Numbered from the stretch's first letter, positions 1 through 9,837 are shown. The stretch is 32,230 nucleotides of DNA from Isochrysis galbana (GCA_018136815.1 CM030938.1:3384782-3417011); one strand, 5' to 3'. The notes: generated by a model not told the origin, from the sequence alone. A program made the numbers and translations.

Positions 1-244
1 GCCGGTACAAAAAATCGTCCAGTATTTAAGCAAAGGCACCCACCTCACAGTGCTCAACCATGTCTATAAATGGAATGGCGGCTGATGATGTAGTAGTACG
101 CAAGCGATTGCAATGGATCATAAGAAAGATGGACGATAACTTTAAAAATTCATCACACCTCTCTTTCCGCCATATGGCACTTCTAAATCTGCCATGCAGG
201 TTATTGCGGAAGCATTGGACAGCATCAGTCGGCCGCCGCCGGTT

Positions 245-550
245 GGGACCCACCACAGGGAGTCCTTGGTTCGGAGGCGGAGCGTGGGAGCTGGTGGGGA
301 AGGCCTGGCCCTGGTGCTGGTGCTGGCTGTTTGCAGGGAACAGGACTTTGCCTGTTCCCTGCTTGGGTGGGTGCCTGGCGGGAGGTGGTGAGGTTGCCAT
401 CTCGACGTCGTTGTCGGGCGGTGCGCTGGCCTGCGAGCGCTTCGGCTCCGGCGGCTTGGGGCGGCCCCGTTGGGGCGTCGTGGCGGCGGGGGGCTGGGAG
501 GTGGGAGCGGTCGGCGCGCGCTCCATCGCTAAAACTATAACAATAGTTTT
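245..550 (-). pseudogene. LINE 5'-end fragment (5' hairpin plus ORF1 N-terminus)
   Basis: Read on the minus strand, this begins with a 20-nt hairpin (531-550), a 4-nt spacer and an ATG at 526-524. It continues into a proline-rich peptide starting MERAPTAPTSQPPAATTPQR, closely matching the start of ORF1 of the complete LINE at 23807-30079 (MERAAPPPTSQPTAVTTPQR). Similarity fades near 245, after the residues GLPVVG. No ORF1 core, ORF2 or LINE 3' end follows between 245 and position 1, so this is a 5' end without the rest, the reverse of ordinary 5' truncation. I could not find a target duplication. It contains the internal inverted repeat listed at 333-362. It is a non-functional remnant; homology to the LINE is seen directly, the cause of the 3' loss is not. 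Confidence 0.8.
333..362. repeat. 12-bp inverted repeat inside LINE ORF1 sequence
   Basis: GCAGGGAACAGG at 333-344 is the exact reverse complement of CCTGTTCCCTGC at 351-362, with a 6-nt loop. The same repeat lies at the matching place of the other two ORF1 copies: 8452-8481 (12-bp arms, 6-nt loop) and 29865-29888 (9-bp arms, 6-nt loop). It falls in codons for the ORF1 stretch around GTGRALFP. Conservation in three diverged copies suggests an RNA structure, but shared descent alone could also explain it. Confidence 0.7.
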
Positions 551-1053
551 TTGACCACCCATCACCAAACACCAACACCAAACACAGCGAGCCAGACAAC
601 AACCCGCAGTCAGCAGAGACCCGAATACGCGAGACAAAGACAATGGAGAGTGGAGCACAAAGCACAAATAGCAAAGTACGTGTGAGTTGTTTGTGGCAGT
701 GTTGGGGCTTGAGCAATGTGGTGCGTGGAGGTGGAGGGAGAGGGAGAGCGAGATGGTGGTGAAGAGGCGGTTTCACGGGTCCCGTTACATGTTACATGGC
801 GTGAGAGCGGGGTCGGAGGGCATGACAGTGAGCGGAACGAGGTAGAGCACACGCGAGGGACAGACACGGAGGGGGTGCGCTTCCAAGCGAGCGCGCCAGA
901 AACAAAAGACGGACAAGAGAGGAGAACAACCGGGGAAAAGAACACGGGAAACTCTAGGAACAAGGGAAAGACTAATGAAACGAGGGGGGGGACCGGGCGT
1001 CGGAGGGGCGGAGCAGCGAGGGGCGAGCGCACGGGACTCCGAGCCTCGTCGGC
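551..1053. other. Intergenic, purine-rich, no recognised gene
   Basis: The stretch between the LINE fragment and the DNA transposon is purine-rich on the plus strand. Open frames of about 115-150 codons exist on both strands, but they are R/E-rich or P/S-rich, show no family motif and look like products of base composition. I see no gene I can support here. Confidence 0.5.
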
Positions 1054-1060
1054 CAAGGAA

Positions 1061-1076
1061 TAGGGCGGTCAAACAG
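1061..1076 (+). repeat. Left terminal inverted repeat of the chromodomain transposon
   Basis: TAGGGCGGTCAAACAG, exact reverse complement of 4473-4488. The target-duplication copy CAAGGAA lies directly outside at 1054-1060. Confidence 0.85.
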
Positions 1077-1274
1077 TGTTTTTTTATAAGGGGTGAAAAA
1101 ATGACCATCTCAGAATTGAGGAAATTTAAGGATTTTTTTCGGGAGAAAGTTCCCAATACACCCAACTAGCACATATCCGGGGCCCATTAGGACCCGGACC
1201 CCCCCCTTGGGCCCCCATAACAAAACGTAATCAAAAACTGACAAAAGACGCTAAAATCGCAAAAGCTCAAAAAG

Positions 1275-2110
1275 CCCAACTTCGAACCGATGCCGGGCGC
1301 GCTGCGTGGCCGTTTTCGACGATCCATCCGGATGGCGGACCCCACCAGATACCATATACGCATATCCCACCCGGATGGTCACGCCAATCGGGCAGGCCGC
1401 GCGCCGAACCCTCGTCGAAATCACCCACCCGCCGAGCCCATTGAACGTTGAGCCGTCGCCGAGGGAGGCCCGGAGAGCCCAACTTCGAACCGACGCCGGG
1501 CGCGCTGCGTGGCCGTTTTCGACGATCCATCCGGATGGCGGACCCCACCAGATACCATACACGCATATCCCACCCGGATGGTCACGCCAATCGGGCAGGC
1601 CGCGCGCCGAACCCTCGTCGAAATCACCCACCCGCCGAGCCCATTGAACGTTGAGCCGTCGCCGAGGGAGGCCCGGAGAGCCCAACTTCGAACCGACGCC
1701 GGGCGCGCTGCGTGGCCGTTTTCGACGATCCATCCGGATGGCGGACCCCACCAGATACCATACACGCATATCCCACCCGGATGGTCACGCCAATCGGGCA
1801 GGCCGCGCGCCGAACCCTCGTCGAAATCACCCACCCGCCGAGCCCATTGAACGTTGAGCCGTCGCCGAGGGAGGCCCGGAGAGCCCAACTTCGAACCGAC
1901 GCCGGGCGCGCTGCGTGGCCGTTTTCGACGATCCATCCGGATGGCGGACCCCACCAGATACCATATACGCATATCTCACCCGGATGGTCACGCCAATCGG
2001 GCAGGCCGCGCGCCGAACCCTCGTCGAAATCACCCACCCGCCGAGCCCATTGAACGTTGAGCCGTCGCCGAGGGAGGCCCGGAGAGACCAACTTCGAACC
2101 GATGCCGGGC
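1275..2110. repeat. 203-bp tandem repeat array, about 4.1 copies
   Basis: Successive units begin at CCCAACTTCGAACCGA or its near-identical variants, spaced 203 bp apart (about 1275, 1478, 1681, 1884 and a partial copy at 2087). Copies differ at only a few positions, implying recent expansion or homogenisation. Each unit contains the palindrome CCATCCGGATGG. The last partial unit runs to just before the stop codon of the chromodomain gene at 2131. Long frames cross the array on both strands, but 203 is not a multiple of 3, so the frame rotates from unit to unit; I do not treat them as genes. The array lies near the left end of the transposon and could be subterminal binding sites or a promoter; neither is shown. 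Confidence 0.9.
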
Positions 2111-2130
2111 GGGCCTTGGGCTCCTAAGCC

Positions 2131-3449
2131 TCATGGCTTTGGCTCAGCACGAACAGCAGGATCATTCACAGCCTGCTTGCTGCCTTCCCTTCCCACCTCA
2201 GCCTCGATCTCAATCTCAGTCGCCTCCTCCGCCTCGAGCTCCGACTCCGCCTCAAGTGCTGCCTCGTACTCGTCGATTGCCTCGAGGTTTTGTGGCATCT
2301 CGTCGTCGGCGATCTCCTCCGCGCGCTGCCACGTGGCGCACTCTGGTGGAAAGCCAGACCATAGAATGAGGTATAGAAACTCTCCTGGATCAAACTGCGA
2401 GGAGAGGCAAGGCAGTCCAGCTCAGCGCGGTGATGGTGGCGAACGAGAGACAACGAGAGTGCGTGGCGCACCTTCTCTTCGCGGTTCGGAACCGCGCCAT
2501 CATCTCCAACGACCATCCGGCCGATAATGGACTCGAATTCGAAGATCTCGTCGTCATACCATTCGTAGCCGAAGGCAGAGACAATACTGGCTTCTCGCTT
2601 GCGCTTGCCGGCCGTCTGCCCCCTCGCCGCCTTCGGTTGCCTTGGCCGCCGCTGTACTCGCCGCTTACGTAGGCCGCGTCCATCCAGTCCAGAGTCGCCG
2701 TCGGCGAGATCGTTAGCGCCGATGCCGAACTCCTGCACCATGAGTCGCTGCACCGCAAGCACGTAGTCAGAGCGCGCGCCCATAGTGAGGAGGAAGCCCG
2801 AGCGCTTCTTGACCGCCTTGTAGTGCTTAAGCTGGTCTCGGAGCTCGTTGATGCCGAGCGACTTGAGCTCCGAGTACTTGCGCTTGAGTACGACGGCGGC
2901 GATACGCACATCCTCCGCCGCCTTGGCGTCCGCCTTCTGCTGCTTGCCCGCCAGCTTCTCGTCCCTTGCTTCCTGCTTGATCTTACCGGACTTGATGCGC
3001 TGTTGTTTCATCGTCAGTCGCCGCCCGAGCCGCGCCTCTCGCCAAGCGATACGAAACACCGCCTCGAGCTCTGTCGAGGTTTTGCTGTCGAGCCACTCGC
3101 CTTGGTGATTGAACTTGCCCAACGCGATACCGGCGCGCGAGTCGGCGCGCTGCTGGCCGGCCACCTTGTCACTCGCTTTCCCGAGAGCGTGTAGCCTCTC
3201 GACGGGGGTGCTAGTAGCAAGAAGTGCATCGTACTTGGCGCGGATCTCGGACGTGAGCTTAGCCTTGCATAGCTTGCCGTCGGGCGCGATGAACTCGGCC
3301 GCATGGTTCTGCGTCGCCGGCACCATGGCCTCGAACGCAGCTGCGAGCAACTTGCCCACGAACTCGTCGCCGGCGGCCCGCTCCCTAATTCTATTGGAGT
3401 CGATGGCCGCTCGAGAGCTGCGCCTCTCCTGTCCGGGAGTCAACTCGCT

Positions 3450-3485
<36 letters not shown>

Positions 3486-4295
3486 ACCGCCGCCTCCCCC
3501 ACTCTCTGGCCCGTCGCCGCTGTCGCTTTTGCCAATGTTGAAAGGTTTGGCGGCGGACCGCCAAAGGCCCTCTGCCTCTGCTGCCCACCGGAGATCGACG
3601 GACGCCGCGTCGGCTCCGCGGTCTATGGCTCTCCTTGACTTCATGTCAAGTATTGCCAAGACCTTGGAGTGCGCCTTGGCTGCGCGAGCTCCGCGTGCCA
3701 GGAGCGCTTTCGTCGCGCCGTCGCGCGTCATTGGCAGTATGGGTTGATTCCCAATACCGCCTGCCAAGCCCACCACCCAGCGGCAGAAGATGATTTCTGC
3801 TTTGGGTGGTGGGTTCCCGCCAGATGCGCTGTGAGGCGCTCTGGCAAGATCTTGGGCTTTTTTGCTCGCCGCGGCGTAGAGAGCTACGACGTGGCCCGTC
3901 CTGAGGCCACCCACGGGTCTTGCCTCATCGATCAGCGCCGAATCTGGCACTGTCAGACAGAGGAGGGCCGCGAGGGCAGCCTCAACGCGGAGGCTTGTCA
4001 GCCACGCGTGGACGGCCGCGTCGGTGAGCTGGTCCTGGTTCTCGATGCCGAGTTCGAGTGAGGGCGAATCCTGCGAGGGGCGGGTCGGGATGGTCAGGGC
4101 GGGGTCTGCGGCAGCCAGGGTAGCCGCGTGCGCGCGCTGTGAGGAGCTGGGTGGGCTGCGCGGGCCATGATGCCAGAGGGTCAGGGGGTGGTCGGACTGT
4201 CGGCAGCCCGACACGGCGCTGCATCGGGCGGGAATCAAATGCCGAATGTAGCTTAGATATAAAGGAATCGATCCCCCCGCGGGCGCGACCGCCAA
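2131..4295 (-). CDS. Transposon-borne protein with SAP-like segment and C-terminal chromodomain (spliced)
   Basis: The long frame from 4295 to 2472 continues after a 77-nt intron (2395-2471; donor AAG|GTGCGC, acceptor CTCGCAG|TTT, phase 0) into a second exon, 2394-2131. Splicing joins EWYDDEIFEFESIIGRMV to FDPGEFLYLILWSGFPPE, rebuilding a chromodomain (acidic aromatic strand, then YLILWSGFPPECATWQ), followed by an acidic tail. Without splicing the frame runs into an Arg/Ser-rich artefact. Upstream are a helical N-terminal region, a glycine run coded by a GGN microsatellite (about 3440-3500), a Lys/Glu-rich coiled-coil-like stretch, and a segment (YSELKSLGINELRDQLKHYK...GARSDYVLAVQRLM) resembling a SAP DNA-binding fold. 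Chromodomains bind methylated histone tails, so it may steer integration or bind chromatin. The start is unresolved: 4295 is a TTG, the first in-frame ATG is at 3731, and an acceptor-like CTCGCAG at about 4071 suggests an upstream exon. No transposase core was recognised. Confidence 0.7.
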
Positions 4296-4472
4296 TTCTT
4301 TACGGGTAGAGCGTGAGCGCGCGTGACGGAGGGGGGGGGAGGGGGGGAGAATCGCACCATTTCCTGGCTAAGATTTTCGTGGCGGCAGGTGGCCCCCCCT
4401 GAAGGTTTTTTATTGGGCCTCGCGCCACGGTCAAAAAATGCAGCCCAACCCTTACTAGTAGTTAAAAAGCCC

Positions 4473-4488
4473 CTGTTTGACCGCCCTA
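4473..4488 (-). repeat. Right terminal inverted repeat of the chromodomain transposon
   Basis: Exact reverse complement of 1061-1076, followed by the target-duplication copy CAAGGAA at 4489-4495. Inside it, 4188-4472 is the end-proximal region also present at 14650-14965. Confidence 0.85.
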
Positions 4489-4887
4489 CAAGGAAACAAA
4501 AGGAATCGCTATTGTCATCTCACATAGCAGCATCTCTGCACAGCTCAGCACAGTGCAAGCGCACAACCCTCTCGTGTGTATATACGTATACATAACGGTA
4601 CAACACGTGGGACAAAGACCGTATAGTGTACTGTGACAATTATCAAACAATGCGCAAATGCGCCTGTATCGATCCTTCCAAACATTCTTCATTTTGCGAG
4701 TGAGAATGCAGCCTAGAAGCACGGCCATAGTGTAAGCAAGCACGCATTCATGGTCTGCATGTCCAACATGGATCGATAAACGACACCTCTATCTCTACCA
4801 GAATCCACGGAAAGGCGCCTAGCGTCGCCGCCAATGCATTCGCAGCACAGCCCAAGAAAACGGATGAGATTGCCGCTCATCTCTACA
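4489..4887. other. 3' flank of gyrB, no gene seen
   Basis: About 390 bp between the transposon and the gyrB stop codon. It is more AT-rich than the surroundings and contains ATATACGTATAC-like palindromic steps near 4580. It probably holds the gyrB 3' UTR and polyadenylation region. No coding frame is convincing. Confidence 0.4.
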
Positions 4888-7367
4888 TCAAAAGTCAAGT
4901 TTGTCCCAGTCCAAGGTGCTCGCGTGGTCATGGATGAATTGTTTGCGCGGCCCGATGTTAGATCCCATCAATATGGAAAAGACTCGGTCTGCCTGTGCCG
5001 CGTCGTCGACAGTTACCCGCTTGAGAATACGCGTGGCCGGGTTCATCGTCGTCGACCAAAGCTCAGCGGGCATCATCTCACCCAACCCCTTGAATCGTTG
5101 GATTGCCAGTTTTACGCTGCCGACAGATCGGCTGAGCTCGGCCAGCTCGGAATCCGTGTAGCAGTAATGTGTCTTCGAACGATGCTTGACCTTGTACAAA
5201 GGAGGGTAAGCGATGTAGACGTATCCTTCCTCGACAACAGCTCGATTGTACCGGTAGAGGAAGGTGAGCAGGAGCGTGCGGATGTGCGCGCCATCCACGT
5301 CGGCGTCGGTCATCAGAATGATCTTGTGATACCTAAAGCGGGGGGCGGAAACAGCAGAAAGTCGGTAATATTGAAAGGCTTATGGCATGCAGTCAGGTGA
5401 GCTCCTGTTGGACCGCGTGGGCAAGGGGGAGAAGCCGGCGCACGCTATCGGTGAAAATCTCCTAGCATGCAGCCAGTTCGGCTTCAGATGGCCCGCGTGG
5501 GCGAGGGGGAGAAGGTAGCGAATGCGATCGGGCAGGCGCGAACAGAGTGGAGAAGGGGGATACACACCTCAACTGCGATGGCCTGAAATCGTCGCCCTTG
5601 ATGCCTAGCCCAAGAGCTGTGATGAGCGCCTGGATTTCTACATTTTGATACATCGACGTGTCATCCGCCTTCTCGATGTTGAGGATCTTGCCTCGCAAGG
5701 GAAGAATGGCTTGGTTCTCGCGCGAACGGCCCTGCTTGGCCGAACCGCCCGCCGAATCGCCCTCGACAATGAAGATTTCCGAGCGCTCAGGGTCTCCGCA
5801 TGCGCAATCTGCGAGCTTGCCCGGCAACAGTGTCGAACCAAGCACTGACTTGCGTCTTACTAGCTCGCGCGCGGCCTTCGCCGCGTCTGCCGCCTTCTGC
5901 GCCGCCTGCGCCTTGTCGAGGATCGCGCCGAGCGCCTTAGGGGTCCGCTGTAGATACTCGCTGAACTGCTCGGCGAGAAGCTCGTTGACCACACCGCGCA
6001 CCTCTGGTGATCCAAGTTTCTGCTTTGTTTGCCCCTCGAACTCGGCTTCAGGCAGCCGCACGGCAACGATGGCGCACAGACCTTCGCGCAAAAACTCGCC
6101 GGGGACGCTCGGCGCCTTGTCGCGGATCTTCCCGCTCTCACGGCCGAGGTGGTTAAGAACGCGCGTGATTGCGGCCTTGAGACCGTCGATGTGAGTGCCA
6201 CCGTTGGGCGTCATCACGCCATTCGCAAATCCGAGCAAGTTGTCCGTGTACATGTCCGCGGACCAGCGCATGGCCACGTCTACCTGGAAACAATGATAAG
6301 GTAGAGCACTCTTCGTTGGACCTCAGAGCCGTGACTATCGCCTCCTGGGCAGGCGTTGCCGAGCTCGGCGCTCTCAATACCACTAGGAAGAACTACTAGT
6401 CTAGATACCCTAGAGTCGAGCCGCATGAGCTGCAAGTGATTCATCGGCCTACCTGAATGTCTCCCTTCTGCGCCTTGTAGGACAAGACGTCGTCTTCAAG
6501 CAGCGGGCGCTTGCCCTCGCAAATGTGCTCCACATACTCAGCAATCCCACCAGAGTGGACAAAGGTTGTCATGCCCCCACCCTTGCGTTCGTCGGTCAGG
6601 CGGATCACCAGTCCGGCATTGAGGTAGGCTTGTTGGTCGAGCCTGCCTTTGAGGACATCAGCATCAAATTCGACACCATTCTTGAAAATGGTCGGGTCAG
6701 GAGAGAAGGTGATACGCGTCCCCGTTGAGCTCGCTTCGTCCACGGGGAGCGGACTCACAGACATCGGGTCGACAACAAGCCCCTTGGAGAAGCCCATACG
6801 GTGCAGTTGGCCCGCCCGCCGCACTTCTGCAGTTAGCGAGTCAGACAGCGCATTGACGACGGAGACGCCGACACCGTGCAGGCCACCCGAAACCTTGTAT
6901 CCGGAGCCGCCTCCACCAAACTTTCCGCCGGCGTGTAGCACAGTTAGCACCGTCTCGAGCGCCGGCTTGCCCGTCTTGGCATGCACGTCGCACGGGATGC
7001 CTCGCCCATCGTCTGAGACAGAGAGGTGTCCGTCAGTGTGGATGGTGACGTTGACCTGAGTTGCCCAGCCGGCGAGCGCCTCATCGACCGAGTTGTCGAC
7101 CACCTCAAACACCAGGTGGTGCAGCCCGCGCATGCCCGTCGAGCCTATGTACATGCCTGGCCGCTTGCGGACCGGCTCCAGTCCCTCCAGAACTGTGATC
7201 TGCTCTGCACCGTAGCCTGTGGAGACGGCGGCCGAGCAGGCGAGAGGCGCAGCAGTGCGAGGGCACGCCCAACGTGCGCGGCCCCATGCCACAGCCCACG
7301 CGCCACCCGTCCATAGGGAGAGAGAGAGGAAGAGCGCGCTGCCGCCGCCACCGCCGCCGCGCGCCAT
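4888..7367 (-). CDS. gyrB: DNA gyrase subunit B, nuclear-encoded, probably plastid-targeted
   Basis: ATP-binding subunit of type II topoisomerase, which with GyrA introduces negative supercoils. Exons: 7367-6453, 6283-5568 and 5332-4888, with introns 6284-6452 (169 nt) and 5333-5567 (235 nt), both GT..AG; total 691 aa. The GHKL ATPase domain shows the catalytic EVVDNSVDEAL (Asn about 92), DDGRGIP (119-125) and GGLHGVG (161-166). The TOPRIM domain shows EGDSAGGSAKQGR (Glu about 479) and MTDADVDG (553-557, completed across the exon 2/3 junction); the C-terminal QRFKGLGEM follows. The closest resemblance is to the short bacterial/cyanobacterial type. I start at ATG 7367; the frame is open to 7400 but that codon is GTG. 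The first 50 residues (Gly run, hydrophobic ALFLSLSLWTGGAWAVAWG, then Arg-rich) look like a signal plus transit peptide for a secondary plastid. Targeting is inference; identity and exon joins are firm. Confidence 0.95.
5385..5540. repeat. Imperfect 80-bp tandem duplication in gyrB intron 2
   Basis: Two diverged copies start at GCATGCAG (5385 and 5465) and share the core CCCGCGTGGGC/ACCGCGTGGGC followed by GGGGGAGAAG. They lie wholly inside intron 2. Confidence 0.6.
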
Positions 7368-7400
7368 GCCTCCCCGACGGAGAGGGCAACAGACGGACAC

Positions 7401-7699
7401 GGAGCGCCGACACCCTCTCTCTCTCTCTCCTCGGCTGTCCCTCGGACTCTTCCTCCTCTCTTTATTTACACTCCCTCTTCTCTTATCTCTTTATTTCCCT
7501 GGTTGCTCCCTCTCCCTCTCCCTCACACCATCTCTCTCACTATTGTACTCCTAGAAGATACGTGCTACGTATATAAATAAACGCCACGAGTGCATCGACA
7601 TTGCGCATTGCGCAAGACCAAGACTTCGGTTATGTGTTATGTGGACTTCCATCCATTTGATGTTCTGGCCCGCCTTGTCAATGACCAACCGCCCACAAC
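7401..7699. other. gyrB 5' flank with a C/T tract
   Basis: From about 7409 to 7540 the plus strand is almost pure pyrimidine (repeated CTCTCT and CCCTCT), so the gyrB sense strand is purine-rich just upstream of its start. Beyond it, 7560-7575 has TACGTGCTACGTATATA-like sequence. The gyrB promoter is likely here. No gene is seen. Confidence 0.45.
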
Positions 7700-8689
7700 C
7701 CGAAAGAGAGGGCTAGCGCCCCGTAGGTGACCACGAATTCGTGCGGGACTCCCGAGAGCCGGGAGAACCGCCTGAAGTTTGTCGCCATAGGCGGCTTTGA
7801 ATTGGTCGTGGGCGTCATCATCAACGTAAAAGATCCAAGGGCCTTTACGACCCTTGTCCATCCCGTCCGGGGTGGCGTCCAATCCCTCCAACTTGGAGAG
7901 GAGGAACTTATTCATGAATGTGGCCACATCCTCGCTCTTGATGTCCTTCTTGTCCTCAGCTTGGCTGAGCAAGCTGCAAGCTGGATATGAAGAAGGAAGA
8001 AGGGAGTGTCCTCCGGCTCCTCCTCTTCATCAAGAGGGGGGGGGGGAGCAAGTTGTGTGGTGGTGGTCAGAGTCGGCTTTGGATCCGACTGAGGGTCGGG
8101 ATGCGATGGTTGTGGGATGGGTTGTGTCTGGGTTGGCGCTTATGTAGTTATGTAGGTCCTTCCCTTTGGGTCCGTGTTGAGCGGCTTCCGCGTATGACGT
8201 ATGACTTTTGACTTTTGCGAAGGTGCTGACAGTTGGTTGGAAGCCTTAATGGCCCCAAGGATTGATTGTTGTGTGAAGTGCCCGCCCCCGAGGGGTGCAC
8301 TCGCTGTGGTTGTAGGAGTTGCCACCATGGGGGCATGGGGGTGGCAGGGTGGCAGCAGAGCTGCTACCTGCTACCCACCATGGGGAGTCCTTGTTGGAGA
8401 GGGAGGCCGGAGGAGGCAGGCGGCAGAGCCAGATTCTGGCTCTGTTGTTCTGCAGGGAACAGGGCCCTGCCTGTTCCCTGCTTCTGTGGCTGGTGGGTAG
8501 GCGAGGATGGCGGGGCCATGCCGACGTCGTTGTCAGTTGTCAGGTGGAGCAGAGGCCTGGGAGCGCTTCGGCTCCGGCGGCTTGCGCTTGGGGCGGCCCC
8601 TGTGGGGCGTCGTGGCGGCGGGGGGCTGGGAGGTGGGAGGTGGGAGCGGTCGGCGCGCGCTCCATCGATAAAACTACAACAATAGTTTT
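7700..8689 (-). pseudogene. LINE 5'-end fragment, degraded ORF1
   Basis: A minus-strand copy of roughly the first kilobase of the LINE. It starts with the 5' hairpin (8670-8689), a 4-nt spacer and ATG at 8665-8663, then the proline-rich ORF1 N-terminus. The best preserved stretch reads EDKKDIKSEDVATFM...LEGLDATPDGMDKGRKGPWI and GPWIFYVDDDAHDQFKAAYG (about 7780-7960), nearly identical to the complete copy. Frameshifts break it, for example at the G run near 8037-8048. Homology stops near 7700 and no ORF2 or 3' end follows, so like 245-550 it keeps the 5' end and has lost the 3' part. No target duplication was found. It is not functional. Confidence 0.8.
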
Positions 8690-9837
8690 AGGCACTTTGC
8701 ACTTTGCACTACTTTGAACAACTTATGGTAGAGGCAGAGGCGATCTGTCCCGCTCCCCGCTGCAATTCGAGCATTGACCATGAAGTGGCGACGATCGGGA
8801 GGGCCAGAACTAGAACGTGAGCCTCGTCCTCAGCCACATCTTCACCTGCCGGTGCCAATGCAGCTCCCGAGCTCTCGCTTGCTCGGACCTTTCCTCTCCC
8901 CACGCCCCCACTGGCGCCGGCCGTGCAAGTGCAAGGCGCCGGCTCTGCCTGGCGACAGGCGAGCCGAAATCTAGCTGCGCTTGAAGACCGGACCGCCGCC
9001 GGGGCCCTTCGACAAGAATTGGTGTGGCCGTGTGGCCGGCCGGCCGGCCCTCGCGACCTCCTTCTCCTTTCTTCGCCTGCTCTAAATCTGCTGTGGCTTG
9101 TGCAGAGCCTAGTGCCACGCAGCACGCAGCGTCTACGTCTACGTTTGATTCTACGTGTGCGTTGGCGTTGGACACGGGCGTTGCGGCGTTGCTCGCGGCG
9201 TGTTTGTGTGCCGCACAATGGGCGGGATGCTCTCGTCCTCGATCCCCACCGCTGCAAGTTGCAAGCTGCAAGCTTAGAGGCCATCTGCAATGCATGCCAC
9301 ATGCATGCCACTTGCTGCGCAGAGAGGCAGAGAGCAGAGAGCGCTCCCCAGGGGGAGAGGGGCGGGGGGGGGCCGACATCTCCCTCTGCCCCACACTCCC
9401 AGCGTTCGCTCTTTGCTCTTTCGTAGCGAGCTCCCCCCGCGATGTGCGTGCGCCACCTTTTAAAAGTAAGCAGCGAGTAGAAACTAGAAGCCCAGGAACC
9501 ACCCGCGAACCCCCTCCCCTTCCCCCTCTCGACGCGCGGCGGCGTCGCGCGCGCGAGAAAAAAAAACCACGCGCCTGCCGGCGTCGCGCGCGAGAGAGAA
9601 AAAAAACACGTGCCTCCGAGGGAGCGTGGCCCCCCTTGGCCCAAGAAGCCCCTTGCGCTGCAGCGGTGCGCCGGCCCTGCGGCCCTCTCTCTCCCCCCCC
9701 CTCTTTTCTCCTCCTGCAGGTTCTCCCCCTCCCTCCCTCTCTGCTTCTGCGCGCGTCGTCTGTGGGGAGCGAGGCGCAGGCTTGCGGGCTGAGACGAGGC
9801 GCAACCGCTCATTTCTTCCCGACCCGCACGCTTGCAG
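8690..9837. other. RPL3 upstream region
   Basis: About 1.1 kb without a gene I can support. Frames up to 367 codons exist on the minus strand and 293 on the plus, but they are Arg/Ala/Pro-rich, lack motifs and mirror each other in GC-rich DNA. Near the gene are TTTTAAAAG (about 9457), two tandem copies of a roughly 40-bp unit with GGCGTCGCGCGCG plus an A run (9540-9615), and a pyrimidine tract (about 9685-9750) that probably belongs to the RPL3 promoter or 5' UTR. The start codon is directly preceded by CTTGCAG, so a 5'-UTR intron ending at 9837 is possible. Confidence 0.4.

Larger units (their letters stand above)
1061..4488 (-). mobile_element. 3.4-kb DNA transposon with a chromodomain gene
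   Basis: The element starts TAGGGCGGTCAAACAG (1061-1076) and ends with its exact reverse complement (4473-4488), a 16-bp perfect terminal inverted repeat. Looser similarity continues inward, including an ATTTTTTGACC-like block. It is flanked by the 7-bp direct repeat CAAGGAA (1054-1060 and 4489-4495), the expected target duplication. Its cargo is a 203-bp tandem array near the left end and one spliced minus-strand gene ending in a chromodomain. I see no DDE transposase signature, so it may be mobilised in trans or use an unfamiliar transposase. The TAGGGC terminus recalls hAT ends, but the duplication is 7 bp and not 8. Related termini at 11317-11480 and 14650-14981 show that this is a family. 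The superfamily is not assigned. Confidence 0.85.

Noticed and set aside
1275..2110. Possible CRISPR-like array
   Set aside because: Units are contiguous 203-bp repeats without spacers, in a eukaryotic transposon.
1251..2127. Repeated 113- to 183-codon frames on both strands across the 203-bp array
   Set aside because: The period is not a multiple of three and frames exist in both directions, so they follow from GC-rich tandem repetition and not from coding.
7367..7400. Earlier gyrB start at 7400
   Set aside because: That codon is GTG; the first ATG in frame is 7367.
8709..9812. 367-codon minus-strand frame upstream of RPL3
   Set aside because: Arg/Ala/Glu-rich low-complexity product, opposite to the RPL3 promoter region, with equally long frames on the other strand and no motif.
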